Of a DNA stretch of 64,000 nt, positions 1 through 10,359 are shown piece after piece (the stretch's first letter is position 1; the number at the start of each line of letters is the position of its first letter). Source of the DNA: Curvularia sp. ZM96 (lineage: Eukaryota > Ascomycota > Dothideomycetes > Pleosporales > Pleosporaceae). Under the pieces are notes generated by a model, which saw only the letters and a program-made list of their open reading frames with translations, was not told the DNA's origin and did no database searches. The DNA is taken from the NCBI GenBank assembly GCA_022457065.1, contig JAJGBQ010000002.1, positions 1,736,001-1,800,000 of the forward strand, in the 5' to 3' direction. The position numbers and the translations under genes are program-made.

Positions 1-12
1 AAATGTACATAC

Positions 13-541
13 CTTGTACTGGCAACGCCTCAGAGCCTCAAGAGCAATGGCGCGGTTAGAGTCCCTAGTCCTGACGGACATAAGGATCTGACCAATGTTG
101 ACACGAGCGACAAGACCGTTGGGCTTGCCGAAAGCACCACGCATACCGGTTTGCAATCTATCGGCACCAGCGCACGACAACATCTTGTTGATACGGACGA
201 CGTGGTAGGGGTGGACACGGACACGGAGATGGAAAGATTCCTTTCCTCCGCTCTTGACCATGTACTTGTTGGCGCAAATACGGGCGGCTTCGAGGGCCTC
301 AGAGGACAGCTGCTCGTACTCGTTGGAGACCAAGTGGATGCAGAGCGGGAAGTCGTCTACGTTGGCCTTCTTGCGACCAAGGTCGAAAATGCGGATCTTG
401 GCATCGGGTACACCACGGTTGAACCTGCTCTTGGGGTACTGTAGCCCAGTCAGCCTATTGTCCTCCTCTCGCTGTGTCTCCAGTCTGACGTACGGGCTTG
501 TTCTTGCAGTAGCGGTAGCAACGGGCGGGACGGCGGGCCAT
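13..541 (-). CDS. RPL10: Ribosomal protein L10 (uL16), partial
   Basis: Large-subunit ribosomal protein uL16, which joins late in the cytoplasm and shapes the tRNA corridor near the peptidyl-transferase centre. Exons read on the minus strand are 541-494 and 438-13; the intron 493-439 has a GTACGT donor, a GGCTGAC branch site and a CTACAG acceptor, and splicing restores the family sequence CKNKPYPKSRF. The exons give the MARRPARCYRYCKNKP start, the GVPDAKIRIFDLGRKK block and the LSCAGADRLQTGMRGAFGKP loop typical of uL16. The last codons reach ALRRCQYK, then a GTATGT donor at 12-7 starts another intron, so the C-terminal exon (about 40 residues, including the usual FPGRQKI block) lies outside the window. 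ATG at 541 matches the conserved start. A HomolD-type box lies about 90 bp upstream. Its chaperone gene SQT1 is at 38 kb. Confidence 0.96.
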
Positions 542-1244
542 TGTGACGGTTCTTCCTGCTTGAAATCGATGAGCGGATGTCCGGAGAGCGTAGGAAACGA
601 GAGCGAGCGCGCAAACTGATGAAGAGGTCAGTCACACGTCGACCAGGGGAGCTGAATGCGACAGCCGTACCTTACCCTTTATTTGAGTGTTAGTGGGGAG
701 GTGTCGGAGGGCAAAGTCGAAGGAAGTCGTCAGTCGTGATTGCTAATCACAATATTGCGCACCACACGCCAAGACCCAGTTAAGCGAGCGCCTTGATTTC
801 CAAGCAGGCACCGCCACCCAAGCGCAATCCTGGGGATCCGTGGCAAACGCAACCAACATTACGCTATTTGTGGTTCTCTGAAGCAATGGCTTGTATGCTG
901 CATATCTCTGTGCTATCAAAAGGGAAATCCTCATCCCTCGAATTTTGGTCGAGGAGCGACATTCTACTTGGAATTCTGATCCCTGAGCACATATAACCTT
1001 CATGAAACATACGCTCATCAACATCACATGTCAGCAATCATATCCGTAGCTAACTTGTTAGACATGCGCTGTTCCGAAAATGCAGTACGTGCACGGCCGG
1101 TCATAATGAGTCACATCACATATAGCATAGTTGGACGGTAATGGCTCATGAATTTTGGGTCATTCATTGGATATCATCAGGGGCCGAGCATACGCCACAC
1201 CCTAGGTATCATGTCTAACTTTTTTCCCCACGTGCTGCACCACT
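542..1244. promoter_or_regulatory. RPL10 promoter and RPL30 3' region
   Basis: No gene seen. The left part is the RPL10 upstream region, with the HomolD/HomolE-like pair listed separately. A GTAAGG (sense strand of RPL10, near 672-677) followed by a CAG closer to the ATG could be a 5'-UTR intron, but this cannot be decided from sequence alone. The right part, next to 1245, should be the RPL30 3' UTR. Short reading frames here have no recognisable product. Confidence 0.5.
629..678 (-). promoter_or_regulatory. HomolD box with HomolE-like box upstream of RPL10
   Basis: The plus strand reads CAGTCACA at 629-636, an exact HomolD box (inverted as TGTGACTG in the gene sense), 88-95 bp before the RPL10 ATG. 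ACCTTACCCT at 669-678 differs by one base from HomolE (ACCCTACCCT) and lies upstream of HomolD, the order known from Schizosaccharomyces pombe ribosomal-protein genes, where HomolD replaces TATA. Use in this species is inferred. Confidence 0.5.
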
Positions 1245-1893
1245 CTAGTTCTCAGTGTTGGTGGTCAGGATGTCAGAGTCACCTGCAGACAGTTAGTACA
1301 CCGCGTATGCGTCAAGAAGCCATGGGAAAACGTACCAGCATCGATGATGGACATGACAGAGCAGCGGAAGAGCTTACCGCAAGCGGTTCCAAGCTCAATC
1401 TTCAATTAAGTTAGTTGACAGCTCTCCATGGCCATGTTCGGACCAATTCTCAGAGCCAGCCCTCGGAGATAACCCGGTACAATCGAACCCCAATCTTGTC
1501 AAACTCTGCCCTAAGATTGTAGGTCGAGAACTTGTGAACTCGTAGATAGGCGATTCAATCGTACGGGTATCTCGTCGTTAGGCAATGAGAGTGGGTGGAG
1601 TGTATACGTACGTTGTTTCCGGAGAAGTGGTGGACAGAGGTCTTGGAAAGCATAGCGTAGTCTGGTGCAATGTTAGCAATGCTTCTGAAATAGCGAACAT
1701 GACTTTACTTACACTCAAGCTCAGACTTCCTCAGAGGAGGAGTGTTGCCGGCAATGATGACGAGCTTGGCCTTGCCAGTGCGGAGGCTCTTGAGGGTGGA
1801 CTTGTATCCGAGGGTGACCTTACCGGACTTCATCACAAGCGCCAGGCGCGAGTTGATGGAGTCGGCGGTTCTCTTGCTCTTCTTGGGGGCCAT
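1245..1893 (-). CDS. RPL30: Ribosomal protein L30 (eL30)
   Basis: Large-subunit protein eL30, an L7Ae-like RNA binder; in yeast it also binds a kink-turn in its own pre-mRNA. Four exons on the minus strand: 1893-1713, 1661-1612, 1399-1336 and 1282-1245 (181+50+64+38 nt, 110 residues plus stop). Introns: 1712-1662 (GTAAGT donor, CAG acceptor), 1611-1400 (GTACGT donor; long, 212 nt) and 1335-1283 (GTACG donor, CTGCAG acceptor). The spliced product reads MAPKKSKRTADSINSRLALV, then SELEYYAMLSKTSVHHFSGNN, then IELGTACGKLFRCSVMSIID and AGDSDILTTNTEN at the C terminus, collinear with eL30. In-frame codons continue upstream of the ATG at 1893, but only the sequence from 1893 resembles the family. It lies in tandem with RPL10. 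Confidence 0.96.
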
Positions 1894-2395
1894 CGTTGCA
1901 CGTAGGAAGTAGTCTGGGAAATTCCTAAGGGTGTTGTTGTGCTCCGGTCGTGAGTTGTTGAAGTTCAGCAAGTAGCACTCACAAAATTCTGTGGGCGAGC
2001 CGACGCCAAGATTTGCACTAGGCTAAAATCATGACTAAACCACGTCCGTGAGCCAGTCGTTTTCCAGCAGCCCACCATGAACATAGCGGAAGTTTGAAGT
2101 TTGACAAGCAGTGTCATTATGGTGTTGGCTTCAAAGCATGAAAGCTCAACAGGAGCGCGATATGGCGATACACCTGCGTATTTTACCTTACGCCTGGAAT
2201 TAACTGCACAAAACCACCTGACTGGAAACAACATTTCGACATGGCTACTACTTCGTAAGACAAAATGCTATTGATTACACAACGCTCTCCAACATGGTAT
2301 CATTGCACTATAACCCGTCGTTATACAACAACGGCCGTGAACTCCTCCCTTCATGAAAGCTGCCAGGCTCCATCAAAATGCACCAAAAATCTCAT
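1894..2395. promoter_or_regulatory. RPL30 upstream region and MCM2 3' region
   Basis: No gene recognised. This 502-bp stretch holds the RPL30 promoter and 5' UTR (left) and the MCM2 3' UTR (right). I looked for a HomolD octamer in either orientation and found none, unlike RPL10. An ORF on the minus strand at 1965-2234 has no family features. Confidence 0.4.
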
Positions 2396-5076
2396 CTATG
2401 CCGCTGCTCTTTGCGTCTGTCTCCCTCCCCGAGTTGGGGCTGCAACCGCACCAGGTCGATTGAGAGTGTACTTTGCAAAAGCTCTTGCCAATGCCTTCTT
2501 TGCGCTGACCTTCTGCGAGCCAACAAAAGAGTCGACTGCAACAGCAATTGCACGGTCAATATCTACTGATGCGCAATAGTCGGACAAGCGCATCTTGCAG
2601 AATGCTTCTGCGATACGCAATATAGCCTCAAGATGACGAACCTGATGATATGAGCGGGTGAAGCTTTTTTTTAGGAATTCTCAACTTACAGTGATAGGGT
2701 AGGCTCCAGTTGCCATAGATTCTCGACGCATGTCTGCAAAGAGACGCGCAATCTTATCTTGCTCAATCTGGTAGAGCTTGGGCCTGCACTTTTCCCTGGC
2801 ATAGAGAATGTACTTCCTCAAAAGCTCTTGGGGAATCTCGCCCTCCTTGCGTGGCGCGTCTCCATCAACTTCCATTTGATCCTCGCCATTTTGCGATGCT
2901 TTAGCCTTATCGGAATAACCATAGGCTGAGTTGACAAGCGGATGCGCTCGGCCATGGGAGTTCACAACGAACTTAGCCAAGCGTTCATCCTCTGCCGGAT
3001 CGACAGTGTCACGCACGACGCATAAGATGTCAAATCGAGACAGGATAGGCTCTGTCAGCTCGACATTCTGTGAGAAAGGAATTGTGGAGTTGTAACGTCC
3101 ACCAATTGGATTGGCTGCAGCTACGATCGAACAACGCGCTTGGAGTGTTGTGACGATACCGGCTTTCGAGATGGAGATGGTCTGCTGCTCCATAGCCTCG
3201 TGAATGGACGTACGATCTTGGTCGTTCATCTTGTCAAACTCGTCAATAAGGCAAGTTCCTTTGTCCGCAAGCACCAAAGCGCCTCCTTCCAAGGTCCATT
3301 CGCTTGTCATGGGATCACGACGAACGGAAGCCGTAAGACCAACCGCGGAGGCACCCTGACCGGTTGCGAAAACTGCGCGATGAGCCGTCTTCTCAACATA
3401 TTTCAAGATCTGAGATTTGGCAGTACCAGGATCTCCAAGGAGCAGCACATTAATATCACCACGAATGGAATGGCGGCCAGGTGCTTCTTTACTGACGCCT
3501 CCAAAGAGTGAAAGCGCCACAGCGGTCTTGATGTCAGTGTGTCCGTAGATGCTGGGCGCAATGGATCCGATGATCTTGTCGACAATGCGCGGGTCTTTTG
3601 ACAGTCGTCGGATCTCCTTCTCGTCATCCTCAGTCAGCCGGAAACCTGCCAGTTGGTCGTGAGACTTGACGATGTAGTTTGCTTCAAGAATGGTCGCAAA
3701 GACGGGGAATCCGTTCTTGTTGTTCAAAGCGGCATCGTAGTTGTTGCGATAAATACCCGTGACTTCTATCTCTTCGCCAGGTTTGGCGGAATCAATCAAG
3801 TCCCAAAGAAGAATGACCTCGCGGTGACGCGGCAAACGACCGGCTGGAACAGTTCCGGGAGACTCCTGTAGGGTGAGCTTCTGGTAGTTACGATAGACCG
3901 TGCGCTCAGAGTTGACTGTGAAGGGACCGCGCGACTGGCAGTTTTGACAGAAGGAGATTTTGACTTCAACATTGGAATCCTGGTGGAAAGGACCAAGCGT
4001 GACGCCGCACTTGGTACAGTCAAACTTGACATACTTCAGTTGTGGGAAAACCCCGCTTCGGCGAGTAACTACTCCACTGACGCGGACAAGACTGTTCAGA
4101 TGTGACTGGCGGAGCTGGCGAAGGGTGTACTGAACGGGTACATCGGTGATGCGGACATGGATCTCAGAGTGGATACGCTCGTAGTCTGGGTAGTGAAGGA
4201 GCGTCACTTCCATAGCGACTTGGTCGAAGATCTTGAGCATTTCGGTTGGCGTATTGGCAAGCCAGTAAGCTAACGTAGCCTTCTGCTCTGCCAAATGATC
4301 GAAAGAGACCTCCAGTGACTCGGCGTTGACCTCACCCAATGTTCGGATACGGGCACCATAGACTGAATGCCCATGTTCATCCGTGTACTCAGTAAGGAAA
4401 GATTTAAACTCTCGCGCAATCGTCCGGGCAACCTGAGGTTGGGCAACCCAATCGGTCAACGTATTAGCTTTCACGTCGGTGAGCGCCTCGAGCGTCAATT
4501 CCTCGTTCATGATATCATCGGCCATATCCATATCGTCGTCTTCGTCATAACGGTGTCTTCGAACACGACGGCGTCCCATCAGCCCTGCCAGGCCGTCTTG
4601 CTCATCCTCGTCCGGCAAAAAGGCAGCAGGCATGCGACGTCTGGCCTCTCTGTCACGGGCATTCAGGCTTGCGTCGAGTTTTCGCCTCTCAGCAAGACTA
4701 AGTTCTTCGTATTCGCCTTCATCATCGATACCCTGGCCCTCGTAGGCATCATTCTCACGGGCTGCATAGTCGTTCTCGAAATCATCGGCAAACAAGTCAA
4801 TTCCCTCAGCCTCTTCTGCGTCCTCGTCCAGGTCGTCAACGTCACGAATGATGTCGTCATCATCGAGCATATCCGCATCTTCCTCGTTCGGTAGCATGGG
4901 CGGGGACGAGGCCATGGCTGTTCGCTGTCAGCTATTTGTTGTTTGTTGTTTCCTTTGTTTGCGCAGCACTTACGGCTGGACGGTGGATGCACCGCTGAGG
5001 AAGGAAGATCATCGTCGTCTCTCGCACGCTTGTTGCTTCTGCTAGCAGGGGCAGTGCCCCGGTTTCCAGACGACAT
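2396..5076 (-). CDS. MCM2: Replicative helicase subunit MCM2
   Basis: Subunit of the MCM2-7 helicase loaded at replication origins. Exons on the minus strand: 5076-4974, 4917-2690, 2641-2396 (858 residues). Intron 4973-4918 starts GTAAGT and ends CAG; its removal joins an N-terminal exon (MSSGNRG..., rich in Asp and Ser-Pro) to the long exon. Intron 2689-2642 (GTAAGT/CATCAG) joins ...AYPIT to VRHLEAILRIAEAF, without which the C-terminal lid would be lost. Visible elements: acidic N-terminal tail; zinc finger Cys about 335, 338, 358, 361; Walker A GDPGTAKS near 528-536; Walker B CLIDEFDKMN near 590-600; arginine finger SRFD near 661-664; C-terminal winged region. The length is normal for fungal MCM2. 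It is divergent from the UBR7-like gene, with an ACGCGT box in between. Confidence 0.97.
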
Positions 5077-5539
5077 GTTGGAGCGAAGTGGTGGTGGAGG
5101 TGAACTGAGTCTGTTAGTATTGTGGTATCGGCGGTAAAGAGGGGCTCAGGGTCGGCGATCGGTCTACGACTCGTGCGTACGTGTGTGGAATACGTACCTC
5201 ATTTTGGCTCAATGCGCAATTCTCGCATAGAAAACAGGACTGCCGTAGAGTAATTGGGGGTAGCAGTGCGGGGTTGCAGGTGGTAGAGGAGCGGGAGAGG
5301 GTCAAGCAACACGATCGCGTCGCGCTTTCCTTTTCCACGCGTAAAGTGCTTTTGCTGCAGCCAATCAGCGCCCACACGCATCTTGTGCCTTCGATACTGC
5401 TCACCATCCTCTGTGACTCGCCATCACAACAGACCAGCTTCTGTTGGCTGTTTCAAGCGATCAAGAGACTCAAATTCCTTTGTTCAAAACCTGCCTAAAC
5501 ACCCTAGGAAACCATATCTCTCTACTTTACTCCGTTGTC
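5077..5539. promoter_or_regulatory. Bidirectional promoter MCM2 / UBR7-like
   Basis: A 463-bp divergent intergenic region. It contains the MCB element listed separately plus a neighbouring CGCGTCGCGC stretch at about 5316-5326. No gene inside. Confidence 0.6.
5337..5342. promoter_or_regulatory. MluI cell-cycle box (ACGCGT)
   Basis: Exact palindromic ACGCGT, about 260 bp upstream of the MCM2 start. In yeasts this is the site for MBF (Mbp1/Cdc10-Swi6), which drives G1/S genes including MCM genes. The role here is inferred from motif, gene identity and position. Confidence 0.45.
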
Positions 5540-7340
5540 ATGGCGGATTCACAGTCGTCGAACATGTCCTCCAAGCCGCGCTCCAACAGCATGTCGCAAG
5601 CATCAGAAAGCTCCCAGACGGCAGCAGAGTATGTGTTCTATCACTTTTTGATGGTTGAACTTACTGATAGTATTTGAATAGCTTCATTAAAGAGCAGCTC
5701 AGCCTCGAGGCAGAAGCACGCGAGGCACTTCCATATGTAAGTACGCACACCAGATTGCCTTTGCCCATACTGATGCCTAACAGCAATTCGACACTTGTAC
5801 ACGCGACCTTGGTCCTCTACGACAGAGCCTCTACGCATGCCTTACGTGCAACCCCGCACCAGCCTCGTCCGCTCAACAGTACACACCAGCAGGTGTCTGC
5901 TATTCATGCTCAATCTCATGTCATGGCGAACATACACTTGTCGAACTGTTCAACAAGCGCAACTTCATATGCGACTGCGGCACTACGAGAATACCAGATA
6001 TGACGCCCTGTACACTTCGTCTGAATGCGAACACCGGACGGAAAGGCGAGGTGACAGGAGAAGAGCCGGCGAAGACCAACAAATACAACCAAAACTTTCA
6101 AAACAAATTCTGTGGCTGCGGTCAAGATTACGATCCTCAAGAAGAGAAGGGCATCATGTTCCAATGCCTCGGACTCGGAGGCTGTGACGAGGGCGGCTGT
6201 GGTGAGGATTGGTGGCATCCCGAATGTCTAGTGGGCTTCACCCGCGAGGAGTACAGCAAAATGATTGAGAAGCCTGAGACTGAGACAAAGAATGGTGCCA
6301 TAGATGGCATGGACGTTGACAAGTCTGAGGAAAAGACCAACGAGACCAACGGGGACGCAGGAGAGACGGTGTCATCGGACCAAACGGCCATCGCAGATGC
6401 CGTTGCAAACAACAATGGTGCTGACGGTAACGATATTGCAGCAGAAGGTGGGGAAGACGAGGATGACGATGACCCGCCGCTACCTCCTGGATTCCCCGCA
6501 GAGGACGATTTTGATCACTTTCTCTGCTACAAGTGCGTTTCAGCTAATCCATGGATCAAGAAATATGCTGGCTCTGCTGGGTTCCTCCCACCGGTATACT
6601 ACGATAAAGCCATTGCGCTTTCTCACACACAAAATGCCACAGTCGCTGCCCCGGAGCAAGCAAACACTGACACCAAGAAACGTAAAGCATCAGATGAGGA
6701 CGAAGGGCAAGAGACGACCTCGAGTCTGGCAGCTCCCATAGCAGCTAAGCGCCAGAAGTCCGAAGACCCAAGTGGCACCCTTTCCAGCATCCCTAAGGAC
6801 CCCCCAGCCCTTCCTACACCACCCAAACAACCAGAAGCACCAAAGCACACCTCCCTTCCCCCACTTCCCGAACCCGCCCTCACCACACCTTTCTCACTCT
6901 TTCTCAAACCCGACTTCCGCAGCCATCTCTGCCATTGCGACGAATGCTACCCCCAGCTAAAAATGCACCCGCAACTTCTCGAGGAAGAAGAGACATACGA
7001 ACCTCCTGTATCAGAAGACGGCGAAGAAGGCGCGCAGTCTGTTGGCACTGGTAGTATTCTCGATCGCGGCGAAGCAGCTTTCAATAACATGGACCGTGTC
7101 CGCGCTATCCAAGGAGCAATGGCATATGCGCATATCAGAGACAAGGTTTCTGCCTTTTTGAAGCCGTTTGCAGAGTCTGGGCAGGCTGTTGGCGCGGAAG
7201 ACGTCAAAGCATACTTTGAGAAACTGAGAGGTGATGCGCAGGGTATTGCGGATGCAGCTGGTGGGGCGAAGGCGAGTCGCGATGAGGAGGGGGATGGGGG
7301 TGTGGGAGGGGATGGCAGAAAAGAGCAAGGTGGGTATTGA
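5540..7340 (+). CDS. UBR-box and PHD-like protein (UBR7/Mlo2 family)
   Basis: Likely orthologue of human UBR7 and S. pombe Mlo2, a UBR-box protein with a variant PHD finger implicated in histone or protein ubiquitination. Exons 5540-5628, 5682-5736 and 5784-7340 (566 residues); introns 5629-5681 (GTATGT/ATAG) and 5737-5783 (GTAAGT/CTAACAG). The first two small exons plus the start of exon 3 are needed to complete the UBR box (residues about 49-118): CTRDLG, YACLTCNP, GVCYSCSISCHGEH, FICDCGT. The PHD-like segment follows (residues about 157-205: FCGCGQDYDP, MFQCLG, DWWHPECLVG). The middle is acidic and low in complexity, then a short Cys-rich block (CHCDECYPQ) and a Gly-rich tail. Start: first ATG of the frame that leads into the UBR box. 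Catalytic E3 activity is not provable from sequence. Confidence 0.9.
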
Positions 7341-7679
7341 ATGAAACATTAAGATGTTAATGTGAGACGATGATGCTGGAAGGGTGGTTGCATTGAGAGT
7401 GCGTATCATCGCGCGCGCGCTTGAGTGAACGAATAAATATACTTGTGTACGTTTTTGTACGTAGAAGAAATTGTAATGACATAATTTCGGCTTTTTCAAA
7501 TGTATTTTTGATTTCAAAGTAACAATAATAATTTTGAACACAAGTAAAGTAAAATAAATATTCTGAATCTCTGGGTATCAAATTAGATTATGTCTCCGTT
7601 CTTTCCTTGATAAATACACTACTGTTTTCCATTATACATCCCACCCCAAACAACTGCTTTTGAAATACGCTTGACTGGC
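7341..7679. other. AT-rich convergent 3' region
   Basis: A 339-bp gap between two converging genes. It has an alternating CG run near 7409-7420 and then strongly AT-rich sequence with AATAAA-like signals (for example near 7433 and 7554). No gene seen; probably the two 3' UTRs. Confidence 0.5.
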
Positions 7680-9290
7680 TTACGTCGCAGTCACAGTAAC
7701 TGTCTCCCTGACCGTCTCCTTCTCAGTCTTCGTCGCAGTCTCAGTCACCGTGAATACTTGACTTGGTGGTATCGGCGTGATGATGAGTGGGCCTTCTGAG
7801 GTTGACGTTGAAGACGGGATAGGGGATGAAGGTGTTGGCTCGGATGATGGTGGTGGCGGTGGCGACGATGTGGAGGAAGCACTTGTGGGTGCTGATGGAG
7901 ATGGTGTAGCATTTGATGTTGATGCAGGAGCTTGTGAAGGAGAGGGTGTTGAGGAGGAAGTTGGCTGTGCTGAGGTTGTCGCAGGCGGTGAAGTGGAAGA
8001 AGATGGCTGCGCTGGAGGCCCTGGAGGCGGCACCGAGGAAGAAGTTGGCTTAGCTACAGTTGAGCTCTCCGGCGAGGAGGGTGAAGGGGTGCTGGTTGGT
8101 TCTGCGGATGGCTTTGGCTCCGCTGATGACGGAATAGCTACAGAGGTAGAGGAGACAGCTGATGAGCTGGGTACTACAGGCTCGGGTACAACCGAAGTGG
8201 CCGGTGCCTGCGGCACACTGCTAGGTTCTACGCTGGCCATGACTGTAGTGAAAGATGTAACAATGACTACTGGTGGGACTTGCAAAGACCCCGACGGCAA
8301 GGCTTGTGCTAGTGAGCTGGTAACAGAAGGCGCTGCCTCCTGACCTTCACTACAAGCCGGTTGGTTGTTTACTTCAGACGATAATTGGGGCGATAAGCTA
8401 GCCTGCCCCGTCTGGGTGGGTGTAGCTGATCCTGATCCTGGTGTCCCAGGTGCAGTCGTAGCCGCGTCGGGCAATGGAGCTGATACATACACAGTAGTGT
8501 AAGACGTGACAACGATATGTGATCTCGAAGTCGACACTACAGGTGAGCCACTCGGGACAACAGACGACACTGCGGATGGAGCGACAATGGCTGGACTTGA
8601 GCTACTGTTTGACGGCTGCAGGCTTGGACCCGCTGATCCAGGATGCTGGAAGCCAGGCATCCCCCCTGATGTAGGCACTGGTGCTTCGCTAGCCACGTCA
8701 GTGGGTGAGGCCACGGGAGTAGACGTCTCTTTCTCCGCGGGTGAGTACGTAAACTTGGGTATCTGCCGACTAGTCCCGCTAGCTGTACTGTTCTCAACAG
8801 CTTTGACTGTGCTTGACAATGCTGATGAATCAGCAGAGGGAGTGGGTAGTGGACTGTTTCCGGTGGGTGCTTGTCTTGGATTCGGTGTAGTGGCAGATGT
8901 GGACAGTGCACTTGATGACTTGTCTGACGTAGGCTTTGGTGTCGGTGTAATGAAAGATGTGGAGAAGACTGTTTGTGGATCTTGAGTTACGAGTGGCTCA
9001 CCATCAGGATTGACAAAGGTGATGGCTGGCGCTATTGATGTGAACACTGTTTCCTGGATAGGCTCCACTACTATCGCAGTGTCTGCTTGCACAGTCTTCT
9101 GTTCAGACACTGAAGAAATTGTGGAAGTAGTGTTGAAGTAGCCAGTGAACCTAGACGCGGTAAGTGAATGGTTTTGCTGGGATGTTAGGAAACAATCTTA
9201 CTGTGATCTCTGGTAGTTCCTCGGGACTGGCCCACCAACCACATGTGTCGAAAAAGCTGCCAGCAGCAGGACGTTGAAAATAAGAGCCAT
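7680..9290 (-). CDS. Secreted Ser/Thr/Pro-rich protein
   Basis: Unknown protein, probably a heavily O-glycosylated wall or secreted protein. Exons 9290-9202 and 9150-7680 (519 residues); intron 9201-9151 (GTAAGA donor, CTAG acceptor) joins a leader exon to the long repeat-rich exon. The leader MALIFNVLLLAAFSTHVVGG looks like a signal peptide. The mature part is dominated by Ser, Thr, Pro, Ala and Val. It carries repeated tracts of the type VVTSYTTVYVS and VIVTSFTTVMAS and ends in Thr-Val-rich FTVTETATKTEKET. I see no catalytic domain, few cysteines and no clear GPI-type hydrophobic tail. The leader exon is essential: the long frame alone would start without an ATG. Divergent from the kinesin gene. 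Confidence 0.75.
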
Positions 9291-10359
9291 TTCAAGGCTT
9301 TCCTAGAATTAGAGTACCAGAAAGATAATATCAACAAGAGCGATACCAGCGCTTGGGAGCAAAACAACGAAAGAAAGCGACAGACTGGACGGAGCGACTG
9401 AAGAAAAATGGACACTGAAGAGAAGCGATCGACAAGAGGAAAGCAACGGAAAGAAAATAAAGCACACAAAGAAACAGGAGACAGTTGGTCTCAAGCAAAT
9501 GACAGTCTAGACGTTCAGATGGCTACTGTGAGGTCTCATGGCTCGTGGGCTGCCAGCGGTTTTGATGCTGCATTAGCCGCCTTGGACACGGTTTGAGCAG
9601 ACAATGGACCAAAGAATGGTATTGGTTGAGCATCGTCGCAGCAGCCCGCAATTTAGACAGGTTACTCGAGCCCCAGACAAAAATACGGTAAGTATGCAAA
9701 GAGTGGCTGTGGAGCTCTGGTGCGCTGGGTTGACGTTTCATCGGTGGACCAATCATATGGCGCCAGGGCATGGTACAGCGACAACGGCCAGGCGCTTCGC
9801 CGGACGATTCTGGCCCCTCGACACCCGCAACTGGTATGCTGGAAATAGCTCGCTGGCATGAAGCTGGTCGGCGCTATCCGACACTGTGCCTGGCCCGACG
9901 CATATACTGCCGACACCCGCTTCCTCGAAAAAGCCACCGGGGCTTTCAGCATGGACAACGCGCCAAGACATGTCTCGACCAAGGACCTCTAAGCCAGCAG
10001 GGGAGTTGACGTGACCTCAGTGTATTCGATGGATGACGATGGCCATGGGTGTAACCTTGAAATAGCAGCGATGGGTATTCTCTCCCGCTATGATCGATCG
10101 GGGGCCGAAGAGATGGGGGCGGTGATGGGGCTGCACGTGCCGCTTGTTCTTCCGTCCCCGGCGGTGACGAGTTGACCAGGTAACAGACCGAAAACGACTA
10201 GGGGCTGGCCAGAAACGCGATGCGCGTGAGTGGGCCTTTTTTGGACAACGCAGACTTGCAGCGTCACCTACGGTAGGTCCGGCATTCTCTTCTCTGTAGA
10301 TTTAGGCTTGTTGTTTTCTGTCGTTCTTCACCAACCATTGTCGTCCGCGGGCCATCACC
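9291..10359. promoter_or_regulatory. Divergent promoter, secreted protein / kinesin
   Basis: A 1,069-bp divergent gap without a convincing gene. A CACGTG E-box lies at 10134-10139 and an ACGCGA (MCB-like core) at 10215-10220, 140-145 bp before the kinesin ATG. ORFs on both strands around 9.5-10.0 kb show no domain. Confidence 0.45.

Noticed and set aside
7777..8343. 188-codon plus-strand ORF rich in Gly, Glu and Val
   Set aside because: It is the antisense of the Ser/Thr/Pro-rich coding sequence, whose codon bias opens this frame.
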